From the NCBI GenBank assembly GCA_030411725.1, contig MU839828.1, positions 3,782,001 to 3,846,000 on the forward strand: a stretch of 64,000 bases of DNA, written 5' to 3'. The DNA comes from Echria macrotheca (Eukaryota > Ascomycota > Sordariomycetes > Sordariales > Schizotheciaceae). Shown here piece by piece: positions 10,615-21,865 of this stretch. The notes beneath the pieces are model-generated. The model made no database searches. It was not told where the DNA came from and worked only from the letters and a program-made list of their open reading frames with translations. How positions within the stretch are numbered: the first letter of the stretch is position 1; the number at the start of each line of letters is the position of its first letter. Position numbers and translations under genes: made by a program.

Positions 10615-12499
10615 TCACACCGCCTTAACCCTCACAATCTTGATATTCCCCTTCTCATCCAACACCGGCTCCTCCGCCAGCTCCCGCTTCGCCTTCTGAT
10701 AAAACGTACTCATCCGGTACCGGCTCTCCCCGTCATGAATCTTCAAATCCTCCAACGCCTGCTCGCCCTCGCGCACAATCGCCTCCCGAATCTCCTCCGA
10801 CCGCGGGGTGATACAACACTCGAACGGCTGCGGCCGCATATTCAGCCCATTCGTAAACGCAAAGATGTCCACGTCCACCTCCTCGCCCGTCACCGGATCC
10901 CTCGCCTTGCGAATATCAAACCCCCACAGCAACCGCGCAACCGTGATCCAGGTCCCCTGCTCGGCGAGCGCCTGCCCGCTACAGACACGTCGTCCCCACC
11001 CGAAAGTCATATACCCCTTCTCATTCGGAAACGGCCGGTGCAGCTCATGTCCCTCGATAAACCGGTCCGGACAGAACCGGTCGGGATCAGGAAACTCGCG
11101 CTCATGATGGTGAATCGCCCACACGTTGCCCTGCACCCACGCGCCGGCGGGGATATGCCAGCCGCGGTACGAGTCGTCCTGCGTGGGCGAGTGCGGCTGC
11201 CCGCCGATGATGGCCACGCTGCGCCAGCGGAACACTTCTCTGACAAACGCGTTGACGTATGGCAGTCTGGGGCTGTCGTCCCAGTGCGGCGAGCGGGCGG
11301 GGCCGACGACCGCGTCGATCTCGGCCTGCGCCTTTTTCATCGCGTCGGGGAACGCGCAGCACGCCAGCACGAAGGTCACGAGCGTGCTGGACGACGTGTC
11401 GGCGCCGGCACCAAATAAATTCCCTGTTAGCCCGGACAGCTCGGCCACCGGGAGGTTGTACTTGGCTCCGTCCTCGAACAGCGTCTTGACGTACGGTGTC
11501 GGCATTGCCGCTTGCTGCGCGGGTGGTTTCTGTTCGTACTGCTCGAGCGCCTCCTGTGCCAGTGTGTAGAAGAAGTAGTGGCCTCCTTTCTGACTGCGGC
11601 TGCCGAGCCCCTTAAACCAGGGCATGAATCTGGGGAATTTGGCCAGGACTACCAAAATTAGCATGGGCACGCGAAAGTTGGTGAGAAAAAAACTTACTCG
11701 GGAACGTCTCAAGCAACATGGGGAACGAAGTCCCCGGGACATTGAGATCCGCCGCCAGCTGCATCAGGGCAATCACCTCGGTGATGATGGGATCGTTGTA
11801 GCTAGCCACTCTCCGACCAAATGCAATGATCGACACAACGCTGGTGGCATACCGCTCCAGATGCTTGACATACTCCTTCGGCTCCCTCAGAAAATCATAA
11901 GCCACAAGCTTGCTCTCATTATTCTGGATGTTGCGATATCCGCGCACCGACTGCACGCCGACGCCGAGGTGCATCAGCTTGCGATGAATCCGCCAGTGAT
12001 CGCGCTCGGCGGCGTTGCGAATCTGCATCGTCACCAAGTTCGACTGACCAGACCCCAGCTCGCCGAAGACAACCATGCGCGGCCGCGACGTGTAGATCTG
12101 CGCCTTCTTCTCAAACACCTCGTGCGCGCACCACGCGTCGTTGATCCACACCGTCGGGTTCCTGTCTCGTCAGTTCTATCCAGCACATTATAAGACGACG
12201 AAAACTCACCGACCGATCCAGAACGTGATCATGGGCGTGTCGTAGCGCTTCGAGAGTTCTTCAAAGTAGATCCACGGCTTATTCTTGGGCAGCGAGAACG
12301 TGTTGCCGACGATGGGCCACGGGAACGGCCCGGGCGGCATTCGGGACCGCAGGTATAGCATGTGGGCGTAGTCGACGACGAGCGCCGTGGCCGCGACGGC
12401 CAGTATCGCCAATGCGACATGGAGCGTGTCCAGCTCGGCCGCGGCGGCCTGCAAATTGACGAAGCTGAGGTTATCCAGCAGTAGCCGGTCGGAGATCAT
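10615..12499 (-). CDS. Cytochrome P450 monooxygenase
   Basis: Three exons (12499-12210, 12161-11698, 11648-10615) with introns of 48 and 49 nt give about 595 residues. An N-terminal membrane anchor (residues about 28-50) is followed by the proline-rich hinge MPPGPFPWPIVGN. The I-helix oxygen-binding motif is GAGADTSSST, the K-helix ExxR is EVFR, and the haem-binding loop FGWGRRVCSGQ supplies the cysteine ligand. The layout resembles O-methylsterigmatocystin-oxidoreductase-like (CYP64-type) P450s common in ascomycetes, but I cannot assign a CYP family by eye. The C-terminus extends well past the haem loop (KRELAEEPVLDEKGNIK), longer than average. It is ER-membrane bound. The neighbours give no secure substrate; aromatic catabolism is only a contextual guess. 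Confidence 0.93.
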
Positions 12500-13793
12500 G
12501 ATGCCTTACAGCCCCGTAGGGGATGTTGTCTCATGCAAAGGGGGTCGAGTTGTGTCCTCGGTTTCTGGAACACAATCTTTTCTGGGAAGCCGACCAGGTC
12601 CAGTCAGTGAAGTCGCAAACCACGTTGATAGGTCCGCGTGACCGCGTCCCGCTTCAGACGGCTACTTGTGAGACCCAACCTGGAGTTGAGTGAAGCGAGC
12701 TATCACCGACACGGGTCGGGACATCCTCGGCGCCAAATCTGTAAGCCGGAATATTCGGGTACCAAGAAGTCAGGGTGGGGGAAAGGATGGGGTAAAGCGG
12801 CGGGATATGAACTGCCGGCAACATGCCGGTGCGACGGTAGATCCGGAGCCGAAGCGCCATCCGAAGGCGGGGAACTGATGAGGGCAACAACACGAAGTCT
12901 GGCACATAGGCCATGAAGCTGCGTCTGATTACTGCCGGTCCGCTGAGACAGTTCGACCACAGTTTTATTCGTCGTCCTGGAGCAGCCTCAGCCATGGCCA
13001 TATCTCCACAGTGTCCACACCTCCACCCTACCCCGGATCTTGGCATCCGCTCTCCTGGTATGTCTCGTCAACTCCAATCCTTGCCACCCATGAGATTGTT
13101 ATGTCCGTCGTGGCCGCGCACGGCAGTTGGCATATAACCCGTGGTTACGCAAAGAAAGGCAATGTCGGCCAGTCAGATGCAACGAACGGGTGGCAGCAAT
13201 GTAACCACCCTTCGAGAACATGTCGATCTTGCCGCTTCTTTTCGTGGTCGGATGCACGGCATTCGATCGATTCGCTGACCATGCTAGTCTTGACAGCGGC
13301 ACCGTTCGTGATTCGGAAAACTCGCGTATGCGTCCCTGTTGTCGAGCTGCACATGACAGTCCGAGACCCGTTCCTATGCTGAATTGTGCCCTCGAATACT
13401 TCCGTATGGTGTCAAGAACTAGACTGTAGACAGTGGAAGTATTCCCGTGAGGGGCTTCGACTTCATAAACAGCTACAGTCCTGTCCTGTTGCTGCCCAGT
13501 TTTGATCACATATGCTGTCGTGGGCGAGATTGTGTGAATCGGTTCGTCGCGGCTGACAATCCTGATGGATTGTGTTGTATATAGGTCGGGGCGTACAGGC
13601 TCCGAATGGGTGGGTGGTAAGGTCGCTTTATTCGACGAGGCCTTATTCCCGACAACCGGTCTCGACGGGTGCTTCCCATATTACCCTGCTGCGCTCATAT
13701 AGGCGTGGCTTGGGCGTCCCAGATTTGGCTTATTGTATTCTTTGGTCCACGACTTCTCACCTCCTTGCTTTGAGCTGCTCCATTTTGCTTGTC
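12500..13793. other. Divergent intergenic spacer, P450 / MFS
   Basis: About 1.3 kb between divergent start codons. Frames on both strands are short and show no domain. It presumably contains both promoters; no specific site was recognised. Confidence 0.5.
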
Positions 13794-15705
13794 ATGGCAG
13801 AAAAAGATAGAGCGTTTGCGACCACCGCCGTGTCCCTCCCGCCGGCATATGCTGAGTCAAAATGGGGCATCAAGGATCACTGGAAGTGCCTGGCAGCATG
13901 CACACTGGTGTCCATGTGCCCTTTTCAGTATGGCCTTGACTTTGGTCTTATTGGAGGTCTCCAAGCCATGGTTGGCTTCCTCAGGGTGCGTGCCCGGTGC
14001 CTGTGCAATAACCCCCGATGCCTGTGCAATGACCACCAACGCATTCCGTACACAGTGTTGATGCGTTGCAGGTCTTTGGATACGAAGCTCCTGAGCTCCC
14101 TGGCGGCTGGAACATATCCACAGAGCGACAACAATTGATTTCCTCTCTCATGACGCTCGGGGCTTTCCTGAGCTCATCTTGTGCAGGGCCTTTAGCAGCT
14201 GTGATGAGCCGCAAGATGACGATCTGGCTCGCATGCGGTTTGTGCTGTGTGTCCAATGTCATCATGATGGCGACCACCAACATCGGAGGTCTCTATGCTG
14301 GACGTCTCCTCCTGGGCATCGCCAACGGCATGTTCATGACGTTCTCCCAGTTGTACATCCAGGAAAGCACACCAGCTCGGTACCGTGGCCTTATGATTTC
14401 CACATTCCAGGTTTTCACATCGGTTGGCGCTCTGGTTGGAACGGTGGTCGACAACTTCACGGCCAAGATCGACGGCCGTGAGGCCTACCTGATCCCTCTC
14501 GGCTTGGTTTATATCGTGCCAGCCTTGATGTCGGTTGGGTTGTTCTGCATCCCCGAGTCACCTCGATGGCTCGTGCAACACGGCAAGGTCGACGAGGCCC
14601 GAAAGTCTCTTCGGTGGCACCGTCCAGGTCCGGATTCGGCCATCGACGACGAGGTCGAGGAAATTCGCAACACGCTTGAGTCCCAGATGGAGGAACAGGC
14701 CAGTGTCGCGGTGTGGGACATGTTCAGGAACCCGATTGACCGAAGGAGGACCATCCTCGCAGTCTGTGCTCTTACTGTACAAGGCGCTTCGGGAGCCATG
14801 TATATGATTGGTATTGTCTCATCTCGGTTTCTCGATTCGAGAACTCCGCTGACGTGCACAGCGTACGGGACATACTTCTTCCAGATGGCAGGTATCGGCC
14901 ATCCTTTTGAGAATGCGTGTATCTTGAACGGAATCGGCATCGTCGCTATCTTGATCAATAGCGCGCTCATCACCCACTTTGGCCGCCGCCGTGTCGCTCT
15001 CACGGTCGGGTTGATCATTTGTGGTCTCTCCCAGCTGGCCATGGCCGCCGTGTATACCGTGAGCCCCGGGACCAGGTCGACCGGTCAGGCTGTCGTGGCA
15101 CTCGCGGTTGTGTACATTCTAGGATATAACGTGAGTTGCTCGTCGGGTCAGTAGTGAAGGCTAACAACTCATAGGGCATGGTTGCCACGTATGCGTGGAT
15201 TTCGGGTGGTGAGTTGCCCTCGCAGAGGCTGAGGTCGTACACATTTGGTCTGGCTACCTCGGTCGGATTCTTCGCCGCGTGGTTGGCCACGTTCACGGCG
15301 CCGTACTTCATCAACCCGCAATCACTCAACTGGGGACCCAAATACGGGTACATTTGGACGCCGTCCTGCTTCGTATCGGCGTAAGTTCTGTGCACACGCC
15401 TAGGGGCCACACACGCCCTCTTGTTGCTATGTGTGCTGATGAGGCAAACAGACTTTGGGTCTACCTCTTCCTACCCGAGGTCAAGGATCGCACGCTCGAG
15501 GAAATTGACGAAATGGCAAGTTATCCTCCCAACTCAAGTTTTATTGTTGAATTGCTTGCTGATAGCCGACCAGTTCGAGGCCCGGCTGCCTGCGAGAAAG
15601 TTCCGTAAATACGTCTGTGCGCGACAGCGAGGTGCAGCATCTGGTGAAGACATGGACGGGGAGAAGAAGGAGCTGGAGGTTGTACATGAGGAAGTCAAAG
15701 TTTGA
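13794..15705 (+). CDS. MFS sugar transporter (hexose/maltose permease-like)
   Basis: Six exons (13794-13985, 14072-14810, 14862-15130, 15175-15380, 15452-15515, 15574-15705) give about 533 residues with some 12 membrane helices. Sugar-porter signatures are the FGLIGG segment of helix 1, the GRLLLGIANGM motif, PESPRWLVQHGK after helix 6 (the PESPR motif), the RRRV loop, and PEVKDRTLEEIDEMFEARLPARKFRKY after helix 12. It should import a mono- or disaccharide across the plasma membrane by proton symport; close families include alpha-glucoside and quinate permeases. The fifth intron uses a GC donor (ATG followed by GCAAGT at 15516), needed to join EIDEM to FEARLPARKF, a junction conserved in the family. 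The start at 13794 gives a short hydrophilic N-terminus. Confidence 0.92.
15516..15573 (+). other. GC-AG intron in the MFS transporter gene
   Basis: Donor GCAAGT and acceptor CAG bound a 58-nt intron. Without removal the frame does not reach the conserved FEARLPARKF tail, so the non-canonical donor is supported by the protein family. Confidence 0.75.
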
Positions 15706-15927
15706 AGCTGCCAGTGCCTTCCTTCTGTTTTCATCAACTATTTCGTGGCGACAGATTGGTGGTTGGGTCTCCTTGGACCAATAGATAACGCGGATAAGAG
15801 CTCCCGACCCGCTTTAACTGCCGAGCTTTTGAAATCTGACCCGTCTTCGCCCTTCCATCCTCGAGATGCCTGGCTAGGTAGCTTTTTCTTCTCGTATGTT
15901 AGCCAACACCACGTAATCTTAACGATC

Positions 15928-17382
15928 ATGACTCTCCTTCTCGATCTTCCGCTCGAGCTTGTGTGGGAGGTTATTGGTTTTCTCGACCCCATCTCCCTGA
16001 TTACCCTGTCGCAAACGTGCCGCTGTCTGCGCTACGTCATCCAGCCGAATCGAGGGCACTTTGTTCAACGCCTGCTCGCCCTCGAACTGCTCCCCGAGTA
16101 TGGCGGTATCGTGCCCAAATTCCGCAGCCGCGACAATGAACTCGTTCCGTCTTGGGATAGCCCCGAATGGGATCGCAACTTGTATGCCTGCGGGGGCTGT
16201 ATGAAGCTGCGTCACCACATGCACTTCGACAATCATTCCATCCTGAGACTGAAATGGCGGAAACCACCTCTCGACAGCCTCGAGGCCCGGAAGCTTACCG
16301 ACTGGGGGCCCCCCTCTGAGTCCAGGAGACACGTCGTCGGCTTTTCTAGGCGTCGAACTATGCCTGATGAGGATCTTGAATATGCGCGGAGGTTGTACCA
16401 TGGCGTGGCCAACGGCGAGGTTTTGGATCGCGGTACACTTCTCCGGATTGACATGGAGGACATGAAGCTTTTCGACTTGGTTGCCGAAGGGGCTGAAAGG
16501 GAGGTGTGCGGACGACATCGCCACCAGCGCAGATGTCACGATTGCCGGCTGCAACTCGGATATTTTTCACGACCAACCGATCAACACGGCACCGCGGATG
16601 CTCCGATTGTGAGAAGCCGCATGAGAGCCTTTCCCGATTTCCTCGAGCGATACTTCCCAGGCCTCTTCGCACCACTTTCTCCAAAAAGAACCCCACGCAA
16701 TTTCCGGGTCTGGCATGTCCGGCGCACAATATCCTTGGCACTTTATATGGCCTTCTGCGTCGGGTGCAAAACGTGGCAAGAATTTGCGTCATTCCGCAAG
16801 TATAGCGGAGATGTAAACTACAAACCTCTGGACCAAGACCCGGATTGGCCTGTCCTCTGCTGCTACTGCTCGCTACGAACCATAGGCCGGGAATCATTCA
16901 CTGCCGAGCTAGCGTGTAAAGTCACCCACCTTGTCGAGCTGCTCATGGCGAAGTTTCTTTACCAGCTCACTTTCGGCTGGAAGGTGTTCGGGGAGGGTGT
17001 TCATGGCGAGGACATGTATATACATGAGCTCGCAACAACCAAGGGAGAAGACATCGTCCCTGAGTTCAGCCATGCACCCATGATCCCATACATCAACACG
17101 TTGGAAGGAATAGAACTTGTGGATGCGATTGAGGCACGCGGCGGCCCCTTGAAGCTACGGGCGAGTATGAAACGGTTCCGGTTGTTCGTTGACCGGGTTC
17201 CTGAGGTCAAGGAACATCTGGAAAGCTGGGTTGGCGTCTGGTTCGAAGACTACGACCTCAACGAGGGCGCCTATTTCCGACTGGATGGCATCAAAACTCG
17301 AATCAAGACTGATCCTTCGTTTCTTGTGGATTATCTGCTAGCACGACAACCTTATCGGTTCAAAGCGGGCAGGATCCCATAG
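15928..17382 (+). CDS. F-box domain protein
   Basis: A single exon of 484 codons. Residues 4-45 (LDLPLELVWEVIGFLDPISLITLSQTCR, quoted in part: LPLELVWEVIGFLDP) match the F-box, the Skp1-binding motif of SCF ubiquitin ligases. The rest shows no known substrate-binding repeat. It holds two Cys-rich segments (CGGCMKLRHH and CGRHRHQRRCHDCR) that could bind zinc; such Cys pairs recur in fungal F-box proteins of unknown target. The frame stays open upstream to about 15745, but the first ATG is at 15928 and puts the F-box at the N-terminus as expected. It lies 222 bases after the transporter stop. The target is unknown. Confidence 0.8.
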   Translation: MTLLLDLPLELVWEVIGFLDPISLITLSQTCRCLRYVIQPNRGHFVQRLLALELLPEYGGIVPKFRSRDNELVPSWDSPEWDRNLYACGGCMKLRHHMHFDNHSILRLKWRKPPLDSLEARKLTDWGPPSESRRHVVGFSRRRTMPDEDLEYARRLYHGVANGEVLDRGTLLRIDMEDMKLFDLVAEGAEREVCGRHRHQRRCHDCRLQLGYFSRPTDQHGTADAPIVRSRMRAFPDFLERYFPGLFAPLSPKRTPRNFRVWHVRRTISLALYMAFCVGCKTWQEFASFRKYSGDVNYKPLDQDPDWPVLCCYCSLRTIGRESFTAELACKVTHLVELLMAKFLYQLTFGWKVFGEGVHGEDMYIHELATTKGEDIVPEFSHAPMIPYINTLEGIELVDAIEARGGPLKLRASMKRFRLFVDRVPEVKEHLESWVGVWFEDYDLNEGAYFRLDGIKTRIKTDPSFLVDYLLARQPYRFKAGRIP

Positions 17383-17600
17383 TTGTAAGACTCATCGTTG
17401 ACGGCACGTTTTAGGTTGTAGAATAGCGTTGTATGGTAGAGAATGAATCAGCGTCATACATTCAGAATTCGCTGGATAGCCATCGAGCTTCGGGTATCCG
17501 TGTTGTTGCCTGGGACAGTCTACTTCGAAAATTATGGTACGTGGTATTACAGGGGGCCTAATACAAAGGCCGTTGTAGATCTTTGCGATTTGATGCCTTC

Positions 17601-18580
17601 TCACGCTATCACACCACAGAGAAGATCAGTCACCTTTTGGACCTCCAAGCCCTCGATACACAAAGCCTCCGCTTCATCCTGTACCCAGTCGAGCCTGTCC
17701 AGCAATTTGCCCTTGCCGTCCTGTTGGTTGTTGTAGACAGCATCGAGCCGCTGGCTCCGAGTCATGGAATTCGCAATAGCGAGCATGGAGTCCGGCACAC
17801 ACGAATCCCACTGGAACTGCTTGCGGACCTCGTAGCCCAAGATGTCGTCCGACACTAGGATTGTCTTTGCGATCTTTCGCAGCGTCTCGATCGCGTTCAC
17901 CTTGGTCCCGTACGAGCTGGCCGGAGTGATAGCCTCCCGAATTGCCGTAATACAGTCCACGATCTGGTCGAAAACATCGCCTGAGGCGTCATGCTGCTTG
18001 CTGCTGCTCAAACGCGTGTACCGGCTCTTGTTGAGCAGATACCAGGCGTCCTTGCTGTATCGATCGAAGTTGGTCGCCACTGCGTTACGGTCCTCCTCTT
18101 CCTCAGCCTCGTCATCCTCGCCTTCGTCTTCTTCATCGTCTTCGTCCTCCTCTTCTTCGTCGTCGTCGTCATCGTCGTCTTCTTCTTCTTCTTCCTCTTC
18201 TTCTTGGTCAGACTCTTCCTCGTCACCGTCACTATCTTGCGCCGGAAGCCTATGTAGTTTCAACGTCAGCGCTTAGAGTCTCACGGGTTACCAGTGTTCT
18301 CGGGGAAGCAATGAAGGAACGGGAAGAGGATCACATACTGGGGGCCGTTCTGGTCAACCCGAGCCCGTTTGAGAACAGGCTCCTGGGCGATCTGGAGTTG
18401 AGGACGCCCAGTATAGTACTCTAGGGCTAGCTGGAGATTTACCGCGGCCTGGACGTTCGCGTCGTCTGCCAACAACCACAAGTTCGGGTCGTGAACGGGC
18501 GCCAGCCAGCAAGACTGGCATTGGGGTTGTCCACAGACGTGACAGCTGTCACAGTTGATGTCGCGCGATCTTTTGGGCAT
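17601..18580 (-). CDS. Acidic protein with N-terminal Cys cluster, unknown function
   Basis: Two exons (18580-18339 and 18249-17601) joined by a GTATGT...TAG intron of 89 nt give about 296 residues. The N-terminus has CDSCHVCGQPQCQSC, six... cysteines spaced like a small zinc-binding knuckle. The middle (roughly residues 88-140) is almost wholly Asp/Glu. The C-terminal 160 residues (FDRYSKDAWYLL onward) are predicted helical and match no family I know. The very acidic block suggests a chromatin or nucleolar role or a charged linker, but this is a guess. The gene converges with the F-box gene, 218 bases between stops. Confidence 0.7.
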
Positions 18581-19011
18581 TTTGGAGAGACAAGTCGAGG
18601 ACGGACGTGACGGGTCGCTTCATGTGTCGACTTTTGTGGTGGAAAACAATTGAGAAAATCTTGTTGGAAAAAGCAAGCACCACAGGGAGACGCGCCCGGG
18701 GGCGCGACACCAAAGATCAGACAGCGGAAGGTGCCGGCGCTAGCTTCGTTGTCGCAGCACTGGATGGGCACTGTGGCCCGCTAAAAATTTAAAATGGACG
18801 CTGACAACGCGCCAGCCAGCCACCCAACCCGCCGAATCCAGCGGTCTTGGTCGCCAACAATTGAGGCAGCACCCATCATCCAGTAGCGGATGCAGAAATA
18901 ACAAACTGTAAGGGCTTCAACCATGTTTTGCAACAGAATCCCAGTTCTAACTTGACTCCTTGATCCCCCAATCCCGACGTTCCAACACAATCCCGATGTT
19001 CCAATATTTTG
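18581..19011. other. Short spacer, no gene seen
   Basis: Promoter region of the acidic protein gene and 3' flank of the CadD-like gene. No motif recognised. Confidence 0.5.
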
Positions 19012-19977
19012 TTACCGTTGCTTCGATTCGTTTTCCGTTCCTTGGCCGTCGACAACTCTGCTGTTTATAGTAACCCCTGTGGATGATTCGAGGCGAGGTT
19101 CCCTAACCTCGACCTTTGCCCTGTCAGCGTCTGGAATCGCCGCGAGGCTTCCACCGCTATCTCTTTCCATTCTGGCCTTTAAGATTTGGGTGTATTCGAC
19201 CATGGTGCCAATAGCGGCCGCCAGAACCAAAATTGTTATGAGCGTCATCATCGACGCCCCGGGGTTGTCCTTGCCGAATATCTCCTTGATTCGTTCCGAC
19301 TCGTTGATACGTCGGACAGCCCACGGATAACAGTCAGAATCGACGACAATGTATATGCCCAATCCAAGGTACAGCAGCGGGATCAGCCGACCCGAGTACT
19401 CCTGAGCCACACGTAGGATGTGAGGCTCCTTGATGATCAGGCACGCAGCGATGGACCAGATCGCGAATAAGATATAGAGGACCGAGACGTAGACGACAAC
19501 TTGGATGACTTCCCCGGCCTTCGAGAGAAGCGATACATAGGCTGCGACGTTGTCTCCGCCATTGACGAGGGTAACGCCGGCGACTTTGACGATGTTGAAC
19601 GCGCCGCGGGCGATAGCCGGTGTCCCCATTCCTGGCACTTCTTGACGTTGATTCGACTCGCTCGTCCTTCGAAGCCACTCCTGCAGGGCGTTCCAAATTC
19701 CTAGTGAGATCGCTACGAGACCGAGGAACCCGAGGGGCTCCGGTGCCATGAACCGTGACGTGACATAGCCGGCCAAGGAGATGCTGATAATACCCGTAAA
19801 CCCAAGGAATAATCCAAAGAATACTTTGGCACCGGTCAGATGGGGGTTGATCGTCGACTCGGCGAAGAAGTTGGCCGAAACCAAAAGTTGGTCGATGTTG
19901 GTGACAGCGAATGCCAGCGCGGCCTCTCCTATGGCTTGTCCCAATCTCCATTTATGCCTTTCTTCGGGGGAAGACAT
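19012..19977 (-). CDS. CadD-family membrane transporter (cadmium resistance-like)
   Basis: A single exon of about 321 residues from the ATG at 19977. The N-terminal AFAVTNIDQLLV and the central LVNGGDNVAAYVSLL correspond to the two repeated membrane motifs of the cadmium-resistance transporter family (CadD; LysE-type superfamily). About six to seven hydrophobic segments follow, and the C-terminal 60 residues are hydrophilic. In bacteria CadD exports Cd2+ or related cations. Fungal members exist but are uncharacterised, so the substrate is inferred from family name only. The frame is open upstream of the chosen ATG (to about 20124) without another ATG in good context, so a 5' exon remains possible. 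It is one of two loci here linked to metal handling. Confidence 0.75.
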   Translation of the reverse strand: MSSPEERHKWRLGQAIGEAALAFAVTNIDQLLVSANFFAESTINPHLTGAKVFFGLFLGFTGIISISLAGYVTSRFMAPEPLGFLGLVAISLGIWNALQEWLRRTSESNQRQEVPGMGTPAIARGAFNIVKVAGVTLVNGGDNVAAYVSLLSKAGEVIQVVVYVSVLYILFAIWSIAACLIIKEPHILRVAQEYSGRLIPLLYLGLGIYIVVDSDCYPWAVRRINESERIKEIFGKDNPGASMMTLITILVLAAAIGTMVEYTQILKARMERDSGGSLAAIPDADRAKVEVREPRLESSTGVTINSRVVDGQGTENESKQR

Positions 19978-21865
19978 CCTTGGATCGCGATAGGTCAAGC
20001 TGGCTGACTCGGGGAATTCCTTGGTATTGTCTCTGCCGGCAAACGTCACTGCTCTGATGATGATGAAATGTTTGTGACGCGTCAGATCTCGGCGTGAATG
20101 TGCGGCGGAAAGAGAAGGACTCAACTGGCTAGCTGTTTGGTCTCGACAGCCACAGACACTACCTTACCCTGCCCCGTCCGAATCTGAAAACAGCGGTTGC
20201 CGAGCTGATAACGCGCAACTGCTCATCATTCAGTGATTGGGTGATCGTGTGAAGGCCCATGATATCGCCCCTCCTACGTCCGAAAAAAAGACGCTGGCGG
20301 CCGAGGATCACATGCCAATCTTTAGGATGCATATGCGAACGCTGCTCGAATAACCATTTCTAATTCTAACTTCTCTGACGACACCTCTCTGCATGGATTG
20401 TACTATATTTGGGTCATCCATGTATGTCGGTCCCTAAGTCGGGACGTGTCGGTCCCCTGAGGCGAATATCATTTGAGAATTTTAGTTGCCCGAGGATAAA
20501 AACAAGCCTACGGTAGTGTCGTGTATAAGAGAGTATCTAATGTGTGGAAGGAAGGATGTCCTATTTCCTGCACAACAAGTAGCAGAGTCTAGGTTTCTGG
20601 CTTGGGAATGGTCAGGGTGAGGTAAGTCTGCACGCTATTATGCCTAGAACTGGTGTAGACAAATGAAAACAACAGCCTCTGGGCTCACTCCCTGAACATA
20701 CCTTCATCCCGGCAACAAGATCCTCTACCAGCCTATATTTCTTTCATGGTACTTTCATCACAGCAGTTGCAGGTACTTCAAGCCCGCCATGTCACGACAA
20801 TTGACAAATCAAGCGCTCCAATCGACAGTGCCGATGCAGTTTGAAGAGCAACAGTAATCGTCAACGCCAATAATCCGGGAATTCCCTTTCCCATCGCCCG
20901 TTTCTCCAAAGTTCTAGAAATATAGAGCACTTTTCTTTCCCTCTTATTACCCTACTGGAGAAAGAAAAAAATTTCTCCAAAAGTCCCCGCCTCGTTACGA
21001 CTACGTCGCACCGCCATTGAGGTTCTCACAGGCCGCGGCTCGAAACCATGATGCCAGGACGGTAGTCGGTCCGCCAATATCAGATGGTTCTCAATTGGAC
21101 CGCCTCATGGACCCGGAAAACGACAATGCCAAGCTTTTTCCCGCTGTTCTCTGCCGCGAGACGATGGGGGTGTGGGGACTGGAGACCGCGGGGTTGCATA
21201 CCGGGTGTACCGGAATTTTCTTCTTGTCCCTTTCCACGCCGTAGGGCGGAATAAGCAGATCCGGAGTAGGTGGGACCCAGCCGGCTGGTGGGGAAAAATT
21301 CCTGATATATAGAATCAGGAGAGAAAGATATAAAGGGAGGGTTGGAATGCGGACGAAAGCCCCGATGTCGTTCGTCTTATAAATTACCTTGGTTGTCTCC
21401 TTGGCATTTCCGGGGGACCGAACAGATAGGAACGGAAGGACAACAGTTCCAGACATGGGGCGGGATATTAGCCCCCTGTTCCATACCAGCCGAATAACAC
21501 TCCGGCTATCATACCCAGAATTTCTACTTTGTTGTTCTTCTGGAGTCCTGCGGCACGAATCCCACCGTACTTCGTGTTTTAATTCCTCACATTGCGTCAG
21601 AATCTCGACGGTTTGCCCCCCATGCACCCTTCTTCCCCCCTGAACGAGAGCTCTCCGTTCCCCATTCCGGCTAAAACAAAGCCGCCCGGTGGTGCTCTAT
21701 GTCCACGTCTTGTACTCCGCGCGGGGCTCGCGACTCTACTCCCAAAACCCGGTGACCGACCATATATAGGTCCGGGTGAAGATTGATGATATCAAGATGA
21801 AGTGACCACACGCTCAAGGCACCATCGTGTTCCGAATCCTCTTCCAGGACAAGACAACCAACAAA
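19978..21865. other. Divergent intergenic spacer, 1.9 kb
   Basis: Between the CadD-like gene and the secreted lactonase. AT-rich patches near 20880-20980 and no supportable coding region. It contains promoters for both genes. Confidence 0.5.

Noticed and set aside
15745..15927. Longer F-box protein starting near 15745
   Set aside because: The open frame there starts with GTG, not ATG. The first ATG is at 15928, directly before the F-box.
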